Position numbers and translations under genes: made by a program | Assembly (NCBI GenBank): GCA_024398995.1 | Contig: JAKSIE010000010.1 | Location: 1-63,397 of the forward strand | Reading direction: 5' to 3' | Source of the DNA: Fibrobacter sp. | Lineage (GTDB): Bacteria > Fibrobacterota > Fibrobacteria > Fibrobacterales > Fibrobacteraceae | Length of the DNA: 63,397 bases | Part shown: piece after piece, positions 51,338 to 60,538 of the stretch | How positions within the stretch are numbered: the first letter of the stretch is position 1 | Layout of the letters: each line of letters starts with the position of its first letter | Notes under the pieces: model-generated | What the model saw: the letters and a program-made list of their open reading frames with translations, nothing else | What the model was told of the DNA's origin: nothing | Databases searched by the model: none

Positions 51338-53266
51338 TTACGGGGTAAGCAGATTCTTGTCGAGAATCCATACCCAGGCATCCATTGCGTCCAGGAGTGC
51401 ATCAGCCCCCTGTTCTACGTTAACAGCGATTTTTTCTTCCGCTACAAAGCCACCGATGGTTTCGGTAGTGTCCCAGTCTACGACGTTGCTTTGTCTGCGG
51501 GCGTGTGCAAAGCTTTTGTTGTTGAGTTGTGCAAAAATGGCGATGGAATCCTTTCTTGAAATAGCGTCGTTATGCCTAAAGGTGAAGGTGGGGTATTGAT
51601 AGTTTTCTTCGAACAAATTGTGTCCGACAAAATTGTTGGACGCCTTAATGCCGAGAAGGTTCATGATTGTGGGGGCGTAGTCCACGTGAGAAACTGGTTT
51701 TGAAACGTACGAACTTTCGGGAATTTCGGCGCCGGCCCAAATGAAGGTGGTCCAAGTGTAGGTGCTATTTGCTTCGCCGAGTTCATCAAGTTTCTTTTGT
51801 GCCTTGCCGTTTGCGATGGAATGGTCCCCGGTCACGACGATAATGGTTTCTTTTGCTCTTGGGCTCTTTTCGATGGTGTTCAGGATAATGCCGATGGCAC
51901 TGTCCAGATATGCCACAGCTTGTCCATATCGTTCGTCTGATGTCTCTGCAGGAGTTGCGTAGGATTTCGGTACATTGAATGGAGTGTGTGTTACGAAGTT
52001 GATCCACTCAAAATAGAGGGGCTTGTCCAAGGGGCGATTTTCGTACATTTCAATGAATCGTTCTGCGAGAGGAATGTCGGTATTGACTTGTGGGTTGTAT
52101 TCGCTTACGTCAAACCATTTTTCGAACCACGGTGTAAAATTATCGAAGCTAGGTTCTGCAGCGCTGAGGACGATTCTATGGTAACCTGCATCGCCGAGGA
52201 TTTCAGGCAGGGCTCTGGCTCGAACATTTAGCAGGTTGCTTAGGAAAATCTTGTTTGGATGGCTCCAAATTCCGAGTTGCAGGCCCAGCATACCTTCGGT
52301 GGACGGATAGCCTACGCTGTACGTATACGGGAAGGAGGTGCCTCGCTTGCTGAGTTTACACAAGTTCGGCATTCGGTCGCAATTCTTTCCAATTCTAAAA
52401 TCGCCAACCCAGCCTCTGAAACTTTCAAGCGAGAGCAGAATGACGTCCTTTTTTTCGGACAAGGGTTTTGCCTTGAATTCTTTCATGAATCCGGATTCGT
52501 TTTCCTCAGCATGGTAGAAGGGAAAATCTGCGTCTGGATTTCCACCGAGGAGCGTAATTCCCCTTGCGTAATTGACGGGTTTTACGCTATGCTGTTTTTG
52601 ATAATCGAGATCGTTGAGAATTGTTACGTACGGCGGCTGGATTCTCTGCCAACGAATGTGGCACGGCTTAAAGAAGTTGTTTGCGTTTCCGCTGATATAC
52701 ATGAAAATAGAAAGGACAGCGATGCAGGAACACAAAAGTATTTTAGATGGATTTTTAGAAACGGTCTTTTTCTGATGGACAATCCAAAGGGTGGATGTGA
52801 AAATAACGATAAGGAACGCAATAACAAAGTTCCAGAAACCGGTCGTTATAATGTTTGAAACGAGGTTGGGTTCCAGCTTAGAAACGGAGTAGGTTGTAAG
52901 GAAGGACAATGTGACGTGTTGTCCCATCCATCGCATAACCTGGTCGTTGACTCCGCAGAATACTAAATAGGAAAGAGTAAGTACGGAAATTGAAATGCGG
53001 AAAATTTTGGTGACTTTGTTCAGCTTAAATGACGCCAAACAGTACAGAATGCCAAAAAACGCAAATGCAGCGAAGTCGGCGACTGCGGCGCAGGCAACTC
53101 CTAATAGAGGCCTTTCAACGAAGGCTCCTCCAGAAGGAGTTTCGCTGAAATATAAGTGCAATAACTGAAAAATTCTTGTGGCGTAGGCTATAATCCAAAA
53201 GACAAGAAATGAAAAATCGATTTTTTTTAGCAAATCAATCTTTTTTGTTATTACAGAAATGGGCAT
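51338..53266 (-). CDS. LTA-synthase-like membrane sulfatase/phosphotransferase
   Basis: The 642-residue protein has five N-terminal membrane helices (within about 1-190) and a periplasmic alkaline-phosphatase-fold domain. ILLSLESFRG gives a metal-site Glu, YPSTEGM the nucleophilic Thr, and TGDHS part of the other metal site. This is the LtaS/OpgB/EptA plan, which transfers phosphoglycerol or phosphoethanolamine, or hydrolyses sulfate. In this glycan locus, phospho-decoration of the chain is the best guess. It heads the minus-strand block, with a promoter-like box directly upstream. Confidence 0.85.
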   Translation of the reverse strand: MPISVITKKIDLLKKIDFSFLVFWIIAYATRIFQLLHLYFSETPSGGAFVERPLLGVACAAVADFAAFAFFGILYCLASFKLNKVTKIFRISISVLTLSYLVFCGVNDQVMRWMGQHVTLSFLTTYSVSKLEPNLVSNIITTGFWNFVIAFLIVIFTSTLWIVHQKKTVSKNPSKILLCSCIAVLSIFMYISGNANNFFKPCHIRWQRIQPPYVTILNDLDYQKQHSVKPVNYARGITLLGGNPDADFPFYHAEENESGFMKEFKAKPLSEKKDVILLSLESFRGWVGDFRIGKNCDRMPNLCKLSKRGTSFPYTYSVGYPSTEGMLGLQLGIWSHPNKIFLSNLLNVRARALPEILGDAGYHRIVLSAAEPSFDNFTPWFEKWFDVSEYNPQVNTDIPLAERFIEMYENRPLDKPLYFEWINFVTHTPFNVPKSYATPAETSDERYGQAVAYLDSAIGIILNTIEKSPRAKETIIVVTGDHSIANGKAQKKLDELGEANSTYTWTTFIWAGAEIPESSYVSKPVSHVDYAPTIMNLLGIKASNNFVGHNLFEENYQYPTFTFRHNDAISRKDSIAIFAQLNNKSFAHARRQSNVVDWDTTETIGGFVAEEKIAVNVEQGADALLDAMDAWVWILDKNLLTP

Positions 53267-53272
53267 GTGGAA

Positions 53273-53278
53273 AATTTA
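53273..53278 (-). promoter_or_regulatory. TAAATT box 6 bases before the LTA-synthase-like gene
   Basis: The minus strand reads TAAATT-TTCCAC-ATG. Transcription of the whole minus-strand glycan block probably starts at or next to the ATG. Confidence 0.45.
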
Positions 53279-53318
53279 GAAAAAACAGAAACATTATTTT
53301 TTTTTAAGTTGTATTACA

Positions 53319-55655
53319 ATGAAAAATGGAAAGAAAAGTCTCGATATCAAGTCTAGGATCTTTAGAACAACCCTTGTGACTGCAGTGTTGTCTACGTCCG
53401 TTTTTGCTTATCTTCCCGGGGAGTCTGGTTTTACCTCCATGGAGGGTGCACATGGTATCTGGGGAAACCCGGCTGGTCTAGGGGCTTTTGATTCTAGAGG
53501 TGCATTGGCCTCTTACGATTACGACAACGGGATTTCCGATGTAAAAGTCGGCGGTAACCTGGAACATTGGGCTGCCGGCTTTAATTATAAGGTGGGCAAG
53601 GGTGGTTTTGACGAATCCCGCTGGGATGTGACCTATTCCAATGATCTCTTTAGCCGAAGCCTTTTCTGGGGTGCGCGTGCAGGTGCTTTCAGAAGTGCCG
53701 ATTTTGATGGCACAGAGTGGAATGCTTCACTCGGTTTTATATATCGCCCCCTGAAGTTTCTTTCCTTGGGTTATTCCTGCGATAACTTGCTCTATTTTGG
53801 CCCCAAGGCTCCCGAGCGAGTTCATAATGCAGGCTTGACCTTAAAAATTGGCAATACATTCAATGTCAGCTATGACTTGGAGAATTTCGAAGACCATCGT
53901 CTGCTTTTGGAACTGGAAGTTTATGGAATCCGAGGCGCTTTGCAGGTCCCCATTTACGGTAAGGACGAATTTAAGCTGACCTTGTCTACAAGCTTCGGGG
54001 CCTATAACAACGTGGCTCTCCACGTGTATGACGATTTTCTGCCCAAGGGCGGCGTCTGGAGTTTTCACTCGTCCCGCAATCCCAAGGCTAACCGATTCGC
54101 CCAGATTATTAGAATTCCCTTGGACATGGAAATTTCCGATGCCGAGGAATCTTATTCTCCTTTCAAACAGGCGTCTACAAGCATTTGGAAGGTCCGCAAT
54201 TTGTTTGAACACATTTACCGCGATCCTTCCTGTGGCCTTGTAATTCTTGATTTTGCGGGCTATAGGGGTAATACCGGCGTTTCTAACGAAATTAACCGAT
54301 CTATCCTTAAGATGCAGGCTAGGGGAGGCAAGGTTGTTGCCTATCTTGACGATATTCGCCCGTCTGTTTTGGTGGCTGCTGCCAATGCCGACCGCATTGT
54401 GGTTGAACCTTCGGCACATTTGAATTGGCGCGGTTTTGGTGGAAGCCGATTGTACTACAAGGGCTTTTTCGACAAGCTTGGAGTTAAGGTAGAGTTCCTT
54501 CGCCATGGAAAGTTTAAGTCTGCTGTAGAACCTTATGTGGCTGATTCCATGTCCGTAGAGGCGCGCTCCAATATTGATTCCTTGTATAAGGATATGTGGA
54601 ATATCCTGTCTATGCTGGTGGCCAATAGAAAGGTCCGTCAGGGTGTAAGTCAGGATTCCATGGTTGCCTATTTGGATTCTATTGCCTCCAAGCCTATGGT
54701 AACCGCGGCTTCCGCAAAGAAGACCGGCCTTGTGGATACGACTCTGTACATCGATCAGGTTCCCTCCTATGCGTTAAAGACGTTCTTTGATATAGATGTT
54801 CCTAAGGCTCGTTATAGAACCTGGCGTCCCATGGAAAAGAAACTTATGGACGAAAACTGGTCCAAACGTTCTTCTGTCGCCGTCTTGAACATCGATGGTA
54901 CCATTGATAATCGTACAGAACGTGTTGCCCTCGATGCGTTACGCCGCTTGCCTTCCACTGGCGCCAAGGCTCTTATTGTACGCATTTCGTCTCCCGGTGG
55001 TAGCGCTATTGCATCCGATAAGATTTGGGCCGCCCTCCGTAACGTAAGCGAACAGGAAATTCCTGTTGTTGCAAGTATCGGGTCTATGGGCGCTTCCGGT
55101 GGCTACTATATTGCATGCGGTGCCGACCACATTATTTCTGAACCTATGGCAATTGTAGGTAGCATTGGAATCTATGGTGGAAAAATCGACGTTTCCGGCC
55201 TGCTCTCTAAACTTGGGGTTCGCAGCGAACCGGTCAAGTCCCATGAGTATGCCGATGCGGAAACCTTTAACAGGCCGTGGACCGACGTAGAAAAAGAAGC
55301 TCTGCAGGAATATATGGACGACTTCTACAACCGCTTTACCGAAGTGGTCTCCAAGGCTACAAATATTCCCCAGGCAACGGTGGATTCCTCTTACGGTGGC
55401 GGCCGCGTTATGGTGGGCTACAAGGCGTTCAAGGCAGGCCTTGTCCATCAGGTAGGCGGTATTGACGATGCTATCGCTGCAGCAAAGCGCTTGGCAAAGA
55501 TCAACGAAAATAACGAAGTGGATTTGATCTTCTTGGATTCCGATAAGACATACACCTTGCCTAATCCCAGCTCAAAGGCCTTCTTGGACTTCCTTGCAGG
55601 AATGGAACAGAATCGCCTTTGGGCTGTTGAACCCAGCTTGTGGGATATTGAGTAA
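53319..55655 (+). CDS. sppA: Signal peptide peptidase A (SppA) fused to an N-terminal outer-membrane barrel-like domain
   Basis: The 778-residue protein has a signal sequence (SVFA|YL, about residue 30). A beta-rich part of about 235 residues follows ([12 protein letters not shown] onward, to about 265) that resembles FadL/PorV-like outer-membrane barrels. The C-terminal 510 residues are tandem S49 domains of long-type SppA: Lys400 in FKSAVEPY is the general base and Ser593 in GASGGYYIA the nucleophile. SppA normally degrades cleaved signal peptides from an inner-membrane anchor. The barrel-like addition and lack of a transmembrane anchor suggest outer-membrane or periplasmic action. Its stop overlaps the next start (TAATG). 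Confidence 0.87.
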   Translation: MKNGKKSLDIKSRIFRTTLVTAVLSTSVFAYLPGESGFTSMEGAHGIWGNPAGLGAFDSRGALASYDYDNGISDVKVGGNLEHWAAGFNYKVGKGGFDESRWDVTYSNDLFSRSLFWGARAGAFRSADFDGTEWNASLGFIYRPLKFLSLGYSCDNLLYFGPKAPERVHNAGLTLKIGNTFNVSYDLENFEDHRLLLELEVYGIRGALQVPIYGKDEFKLTLSTSFGAYNNVALHVYDDFLPKGGVWSFHSSRNPKANRFAQIIRIPLDMEISDAEESYSPFKQASTSIWKVRNLFEHIYRDPSCGLVILDFAGYRGNTGVSNEINRSILKMQARGGKVVAYLDDIRPSVLVAAANADRIVVEPSAHLNWRGFGGSRLYYKGFFDKLGVKVEFLRHGKFKSAVEPYVADSMSVEARSNIDSLYKDMWNILSMLVANRKVRQGVSQDSMVAYLDSIASKPMVTAASAKKTGLVDTTLYIDQVPSYALKTFFDIDVPKARYRTWRPMEKKLMDENWSKRSSVAVLNIDGTIDNRTERVALDALRRLPSTGAKALIVRISSPGGSAIASDKIWAALRNVSEQEIPVVASIGSMGASGGYYIACGADHIISEPMAIVGSIGIYGGKIDVSGLLSKLGVRSEPVKSHEYADAETFNRPWTDVEKEALQEYMDDFYNRFTEVVSKATNIPQATVDSSYGGGRVMVGYKAFKAGLVHQVGGIDDAIAAAKRLAKINENNEVDLIFLDSDKTYTLPNPSSKAFLDFLAGMEQNRLWAVEPSLWDIE

Positions 55656-56791
55656 TGCTTTATATTGTTTTGACCGTTCTAGGATGCCTTTCTATTTCGG
55701 CCTTCTGTTCCGTAACAGAAGCGTCCTTCTATAGTGTGACTCCAGCCACCATTGAGACATTGCAAAAACAGAAAAAGTTTACTGCAAAGTACATGACTCA
55801 TGTGAAGGAAAATATTGACCGCTATATTGCATCCGTCCTTGTGGTGAATACCATTGCCAATACGGTTGGTGCTTCCTTGGCCACTGCTCTCGCTGTGAAA
55901 AACTTGCCCCCCGCCGGACAGGTTGCCTTGCCCATTATTCTTACGATTTTGATTTTGCTTTTTGGTGAAATCACTCCGAAAACCTTGGGCGTAAAGCAGG
56001 CCAAAGTGGTTGCCCCGCTGGTGTCTGTTGCCTTCTATTATATCACCAAGGTTCTTTCTTGCACAGGTTTGATTTGGCTTTGCTTAACCCTCACAAAACA
56101 CTGGACTCATGAAAGCGAGGAAAAGAAGGATGTAAGCATTGATGACATTAATAGCCTGGTAAGTCTTGGCCTTCGCGAAGACGTTTTGGACCGCCAGCAG
56201 GCAATGGTCATCAAGAATATTCTGGCCTTGAAATCAGTGCCTGTCCGCAAGGTAATGACCCCTCGTCAGGTGGTATTTTCCCTTGCCGCCGACAAGACTT
56301 TAGGCGAAACTCTGGAAGAACGAGGCAACTGGCCTTTTTCCCGTGTTCCGCTTTATGACATGAACAAGGACAATTGGATCGGGATCGTCCTCCGCCGCGA
56401 CGCCTACAACAAGCTGGCCGAGGGCCGCCGCGATGTTAAATTGCGCCAGCTCATGCGTCCGCTTTTGCTGATTCCCGATTCCCTCACGTTGGACAAGCTC
56501 TTGCTGCGTTTCTTGAAACAACGCGGTCACATTGTAGGCGTTGTGGACGAGTGGGGCGCCATTGCAGGCGTCGTCAGTTTAGAAGACGTTCTTGAAGAAA
56601 TTTTGGGCCGTGAAATTGTGGACGAATACGACGAGTCCGTGGACCTGCAGGAATCAGCGCGTCGCCGCAGTTCTGCACTTGCCAGCATGCGTGAGCAGCG
56701 ACGCTCTGTTACCCAGACTACCGCAGCCCTTGCCCGCGAAAGCGTTATCACCCGAAAGAATCCAGTAATCCATGACAACACAGAAACCTAA
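55655..56791 (+). CDS. CNNM/HlyC family membrane protein (DUF21 plus CBS pair)
   Basis: The 378-residue protein has a DUF21/CNNM membrane domain (about 1-150, with SVTEASFYSVTPA and LFGEITPKTLGVKQA) and a CBS pair (about 195-315, with VPVRKVMTPRQ and VVDEWGAIAGVVSLEDVLEEI). Families of this type are linked to magnesium or cobalt transport. The usual C-terminal CorC_HlyC domain is missing and replaced by an Arg/Ser-rich tail. Translation is coupled to sppA by a one-base overlap, and the next gene starts 20 bases before its end. Confidence 0.87.
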   Translation: MLYIVLTVLGCLSISAFCSVTEASFYSVTPATIETLQKQKKFTAKYMTHVKENIDRYIASVLVVNTIANTVGASLATALAVKNLPPAGQVALPIILTILILLFGEITPKTLGVKQAKVVAPLVSVAFYYITKVLSCTGLIWLCLTLTKHWTHESEEKKDVSIDDINSLVSLGLREDVLDRQQAMVIKNILALKSVPVRKVMTPRQVVFSLAADKTLGETLEERGNWPFSRVPLYDMNKDNWIGIVLRRDAYNKLAEGRRDVKLRQLMRPLLLIPDSLTLDKLLLRFLKQRGHIVGVVDEWGAIAGVVSLEDVLEEILGREIVDEYDESVDLQESARRRSSALASMREQRRSVTQTTAALARESVITRKNPVIHDNTET

Positions 56792-57926
56792 TTATTTCCC
56801 TGCACTAGATGGTCTTAGGCTTTTGGCAAGCATCAACATCGTGATGCTCCACTTAGGCAGTTCCAGCGCCTTGGGCTACATGGCTGCCTATACCTGGCTT
56901 ACTCCGATTTTTAACGCCCCCGCATTCGCCGCAGGTATTTTTTACGTGTTGGCGGGTTTCCTGTTCGCAAGCAAGTTTAGCGATCCTGAACGTCGAATTC
57001 CGGTGATTCCCTTTATGTTCGGTCGAATTTCTAAACTGTACCGATTGCATTTTGCCATGACGATTCTCATGTTTGTCGTCTTGGTGTTCAAACTTGGTGG
57101 TTGTACCCATTTCCCGGGATTCAACGAACTTGGGGACTACTTTACCAAGGGTATTGCAGCCATGACCCATCCCTGGCGCAGTCTCCTTTTGCATTTGACC
57201 TTGACTTGGTCCATCGTTCCTGACTTGGGTATGAAACTGAATGAGCCTTCCTGGTCCCTTACCAGTTTCTTCTTTTGCTATGCGATCACTCCTTGGTTTA
57301 GCCGTTGGTTGTTCCGTCAGAGCAATCGCACTTTGTGGGTTCTCTTTGGCACCCTCTTTATCCCAGGTATTATTTGGGCGGTAGTCTTTGGTGCTACGGA
57401 CAATCTCTGGTTCGACGGCTATGGGGCAAAGTATCGGTTCTTCCATATTTTTGCTCCGGTCCGAGTGTTTGAATATCTTTTCGGCATGGTTATTTTCCGC
57501 CTACACAGCGAAGGTTTCTTTGATTTTCTGAAAAAGGACTATCTTAGCGGAATTGCCCAGGCTTTGATTCTTGCTGCCATTTACGGAAGCCTTTTCTTAT
57601 TGAATCCGGCGGCAAATCCTGGATGGAATTATTTCTGCCATCATTCCTTGCCGATTCTGTTGTACGGTTTGTTCCTGATATCCCTTTTAAGTGGAAAGGG
57701 TTTCATGGCGAAATTGTTCTGCATCGGGATTGTTCGCAAGGTGGGCAAGGCGTCTTTTTACCCGTACTTGATCCACCTTCCCTTGATCACTATTGCCTGG
57801 TCTATTTGCAATTTGAACCAGCCGGCAAATACAATCAAGTTCATGTTGTTCGTCTATACCATTAGCACTTTGTACAACGAGTTCAAAACTTGGCGCCGTA
57901 AAAGAGCGAATGTATCAAAAAAGTAA
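56772..57926 (+). CDS. Acyltransferase family 3 membrane protein
   Basis: The 384-residue polytopic protein starts with FPALDGLRLLASINIVMLHL, the hallmark of OafA/NodX-like acyltransferase 3 proteins, where the His is catalytic. About ten helices follow. These enzymes O-acylate surface sugars or other envelope molecules. The gene overlaps the CNNM gene by 20 bases; it may modify the glycan from the locus upstream, but nothing directly shows this. Confidence 0.85.
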   Translation: MTTQKPNYFPALDGLRLLASINIVMLHLGSSSALGYMAAYTWLTPIFNAPAFAAGIFYVLAGFLFASKFSDPERRIPVIPFMFGRISKLYRLHFAMTILMFVVLVFKLGGCTHFPGFNELGDYFTKGIAAMTHPWRSLLLHLTLTWSIVPDLGMKLNEPSWSLTSFFFCYAITPWFSRWLFRQSNRTLWVLFGTLFIPGIIWAVVFGATDNLWFDGYGAKYRFFHIFAPVRVFEYLFGMVIFRLHSEGFFDFLKKDYLSGIAQALILAAIYGSLFLLNPAANPGWNYFCHHSLPILLYGLFLISLLSGKGFMAKLFCIGIVRKVGKASFYPYLIHLPLITIAWSICNLNQPANTIKFMLFVYTISTLYNEFKTWRRKRANVSKK

Positions 57927-58000
57927 AGTTTTTTATATGATGATGGTCACTTTGGCGAACGCCTAGAGAACACAAAATTTATTGTAAACAATCAAAAACA

Positions 58001-58041
58001 AAGGGCTTGGAAACGCCCTTTTTTTGTTTTATTGGGCGTTT
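58001..58041 (+). terminator. Terminator with an overlapping alternative hairpin
   Basis: AAGGGC (58001-58006) pairs with GCCCTT (58015-58020), followed by TTTTTGTTTT, which makes a terminator. AAACGCCC (58011-58018) can instead pair with GGGCGTTT (58034-58041). The two stems exclude each other. Confidence 0.75.
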
Positions 58042-58123
58042 TGCGTGGGTAAAATGCCTCATATCAAAAAAATGAAACGGATTTATTACAAAGTGAAATG
58101 TGCTTGATTTTGGGGTTTGATTT

Positions 58124-58161
58124 TATATTTAGGGCGGAAATTATTTCCAAAACACGAAGGG
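58124..58161 (+). promoter_or_regulatory. Promoter-like box and Shine-Dalgarno of the family 8 glucanase gene
   Basis: TATATTTA at 58124-58131 resembles the boxes of other units. Here the leader is about 33 bases and contains GAAGGG (58156-58161), seven bases before the ATG, so translation starts in the usual way. Confidence 0.4.
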
Positions 58162-58168
58162 ATTATAT

Positions 58169-60388
58169 ATGAAGAACATTTTGAAAGTCGCCCTGGGTGC
58201 AACTTTGCTGACCGCAGCTGTTGCTACCGCAGGCCAGTATCCGTTCCCGCAGAACAAGAAGAGCCCGTATGGCTACACTGTTCCGTTTGCTACTACGGAT
58301 GTGATTAAGTCTCATTATCAGACTTGGAAGAGCACTTGGTACGATGCTTCCAAGGGCTGGATTCTTTCTCCGGAAGGCACTTGCTCTACCGTTTCCGAAG
58401 CTATTGCCTACGGTATGATGATCACCGTGTACATGGATGACGAAACCATGTTCAAGAGCCTGTACAACACCTGGAAAACCAACAACGCTTCCGGTGATGG
58501 CCTTGGCGGTATGCACTGGCGTCTTGGCTGCGAAGGCGGTACCGGCTCTGCAACTGACTCCGACATCGATGCTGCACTTGCCCTCGTTCAGGCATCTGCT
58601 CAGTGGAACAATGCAAGTTACCTGAGTGATGCAAAGACCATCATCAACTGGATCGGCACGAACGACTTTAACAGCAATAACACTCTTAAGCCGGGTAATG
58701 CATGGAACGATGCTTTCAACCCCAGCTATGCAGGCCTTGCAAACTTCAGACTGTTCCAGAAGGTAACCAACGATTCCAAGTGGGAAACTCGCCGTGCCCA
58801 GGTTGCCAAGGACTTGCTGGCTTGCCAGAACTCCACCTCCGGCCTTGTTGCCGACTGGTGCGATTGGAACTCTCATCAGCCCACCAAGACTTCCGCATCC
58901 GTGGCACAGACAGAAGCTGCTGGCTTCTATGATGACGCCGCCCGTACTCCGTGGCGTACCGCTTGGGCTTACTACTGGTATGGCGATAGCGATGCCAAGA
59001 CCTTCAATACCAAGGTCGCTAAGTGGCTCGTTCCCGCTACCATGACTGCAAGTAACATTAATTCTGGTTATTCCTGGGCGGGTGAACCGACCTTGACCAA
59101 GAAGCGTAACTTCACTTCTTCTACCTTCTCTGGTGGTCTCGGTCTTGCAACTGCTTTCGACGAAAGCAATGCTGATTACAAGAACTACATGGAAACCGTT
59201 TACAAGACCCTTGCAAAGCTGGAAAGCTGCAAGAGCGCTGCAAATTGCGGTACTACCGATGGTGGCGAAAAGTACTATCCCTCTACTTTGAACCTCCTTT
59301 ACCTGTTGCTCATGACTGGTAACATGCCTAACCTTTATGATCTGACCGGCTTTACCAGCTTCACTCCGGATCCGACCCTTATGCGTTCTTCTGACAATGC
59401 TGATCTGGGTCAGCAGCAGCAGCGTGGTGATACCACTGTTGGTGTTTCTGGTTTCTGGAACTGGGGTGCATACCACGACAAGTACAATATCGGTACCAAG
59501 ATGACTCCGGACTCTGGCGCATCTCCGCTGTACTTCCACGATGGTAGCATTTATGCAGAAGCTGTAATGGAAATCGGCCCTGAACCGACATGGACTCAGG
59601 AAGCAGCTGACGCTGGCACTCTGAAGTATCCGACCGCTGGTATCGCAATGTCCTTTAACAAGGCTGAAACCGGTGTTGATCTTGGCGCTCTTGGTGTTAA
59701 GGCTCTCCGTATCACCACTAAGTCCGAAGGTCCTATCCGCGTCGCTATCCTGAACACCGCTACTAAGGAAGCTGGTGCAGAACCGGGTGCATACATTACT
59801 CCGTCTTCTAGCTACACAGCAACCACTTTCGATATGACTCCTTGTGACGCTGGCTTTGCTTCTGCAAAAGATTGTATGAGTGGTGCTGTTCTGGATATCC
59901 TCTCTTGGGTTAACCAGAGGACTGCTCCTTCCGGTGATGAAATCTTGAAGTGCGTTAAGGGCCTTAAGTTTGAAGTTAAGGACTCTAAGGGTGGCTACGG
60001 CGCTGTTTCCGTGAAGTCTATCGAATGGCTCGACGGCAGTGGCAATGTTATTGACCCGGCTAAGATTGTGGGCTTCTCTGTAGGCAGCACTCCGTCTGTC
60101 AACCCGGGAAGCAGCTCTAGCAATGGTGACGTCGTTCCGGGTAGCTCCTCTGGTATGGCTATTAGCGCTTCTGCACAGTTCAATATGGCAAAGATCACCT
60201 CTGCAGGCATGAACATCACCGTGAGCGGCGCTCCGGTAAATGCAGACATCGCTGTCTTCAACATGCAGGGTAAGGTCATTGCCGCTACTAAGGCATTCCT
60301 CGGCATGGATCAGACCATCGCTGTTCCCAACAAGGGCGTTTACATGGTCCGCGTTGGTAACAAGATCAGCAAGATCTCTGTGAAGTAA
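58169..60388 (+). CDS. Secreted glycoside hydrolase family 8 enzyme with C-terminal sorting domain
   Basis: The 739-residue protein has a signal peptide (AVATA|GQ, residue 21) and a GH8 catalytic domain (about 25-395). Glu77 in STVSEAIAYGMM is the likely acid and the ATDSDID cluster (Asp130, Asp132, Asp134) holds further active-site acids. A beta-sandwich of about 220 residues, perhaps carbohydrate-binding, follows. Then come a short Ser linker (about 645-660) and a sorting domain ending VYMVRVGNKISKISVK. GH8 enzymes cut cellulose, xylan or chitosan by inversion; an endoglucanase or xylanase role in plant-fibre breakdown fits Fibrobacter. The sorting tail suggests type 9-like export to the cell surface. 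Confidence 0.92.
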   Translation: MKNILKVALGATLLTAAVATAGQYPFPQNKKSPYGYTVPFATTDVIKSHYQTWKSTWYDASKGWILSPEGTCSTVSEAIAYGMMITVYMDDETMFKSLYNTWKTNNASGDGLGGMHWRLGCEGGTGSATDSDIDAALALVQASAQWNNASYLSDAKTIINWIGTNDFNSNNTLKPGNAWNDAFNPSYAGLANFRLFQKVTNDSKWETRRAQVAKDLLACQNSTSGLVADWCDWNSHQPTKTSASVAQTEAAGFYDDAARTPWRTAWAYYWYGDSDAKTFNTKVAKWLVPATMTASNINSGYSWAGEPTLTKKRNFTSSTFSGGLGLATAFDESNADYKNYMETVYKTLAKLESCKSAANCGTTDGGEKYYPSTLNLLYLLLMTGNMPNLYDLTGFTSFTPDPTLMRSSDNADLGQQQQRGDTTVGVSGFWNWGAYHDKYNIGTKMTPDSGASPLYFHDGSIYAEAVMEIGPEPTWTQEAADAGTLKYPTAGIAMSFNKAETGVDLGALGVKALRITTKSEGPIRVAILNTATKEAGAEPGAYITPSSSYTATTFDMTPCDAGFASAKDCMSGAVLDILSWVNQRTAPSGDEILKCVKGLKFEVKDSKGGYGAVSVKSIEWLDGSGNVIDPAKIVGFSVGSTPSVNPGSSSSNGDVVPGSSSGMAISASAQFNMAKITSAGMNITVSGAPVNADIAVFNMQGKVIAATKAFLGMDQTIAVPNKGVYMVRVGNKISKISVK

Positions 60389-60394
60389 TAGCGA

Positions 60395-60493
60395 CTTGTC
60401 ATCCTGGATTTAAGGATGTCATCCAGGACTTGACTTTGCTTGTCATCCCGGACTTGACTTTGCTTGTCATCCCGGACTTGATCCGGGATCTCC
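60395..60493. repeat. 24-bp tandem repeats ending in the palindromic REP-like element
   Basis: GGACTTGACTTTGCTTGTCATCCC occurs twice head to tail (60426-60449, 60450-60473), with a degenerate copy before it. The last unit runs into ATCCCGGA-CTTGA-TCCGGGAT (60469-60489), the same palindrome type found inside the gene at 2.64 kb. No coding role is seen. Confidence 0.85.
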
Positions 60494-60500
60494 AAAGACT

Positions 60501-60538
60501 AAAAAATCCCTCGGTTTTTACCGAGGGATTTTTTATTA
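60501..60538. terminator. Bidirectional terminator between the GH8 and deacetylase genes
   Basis: AAATCCCTCGG and CCGAGGGATTT form a strong stem around TTTTTA, with A- and T-runs on either side. It serves both convergent genes, and the minus-strand stop codon lies at its edge. Confidence 0.92.

Noticed and set aside
60395..60493. Possible CRISPR array
   Set aside because: The 24-bp units are contiguous with no unique spacers, and no cas genes are near.
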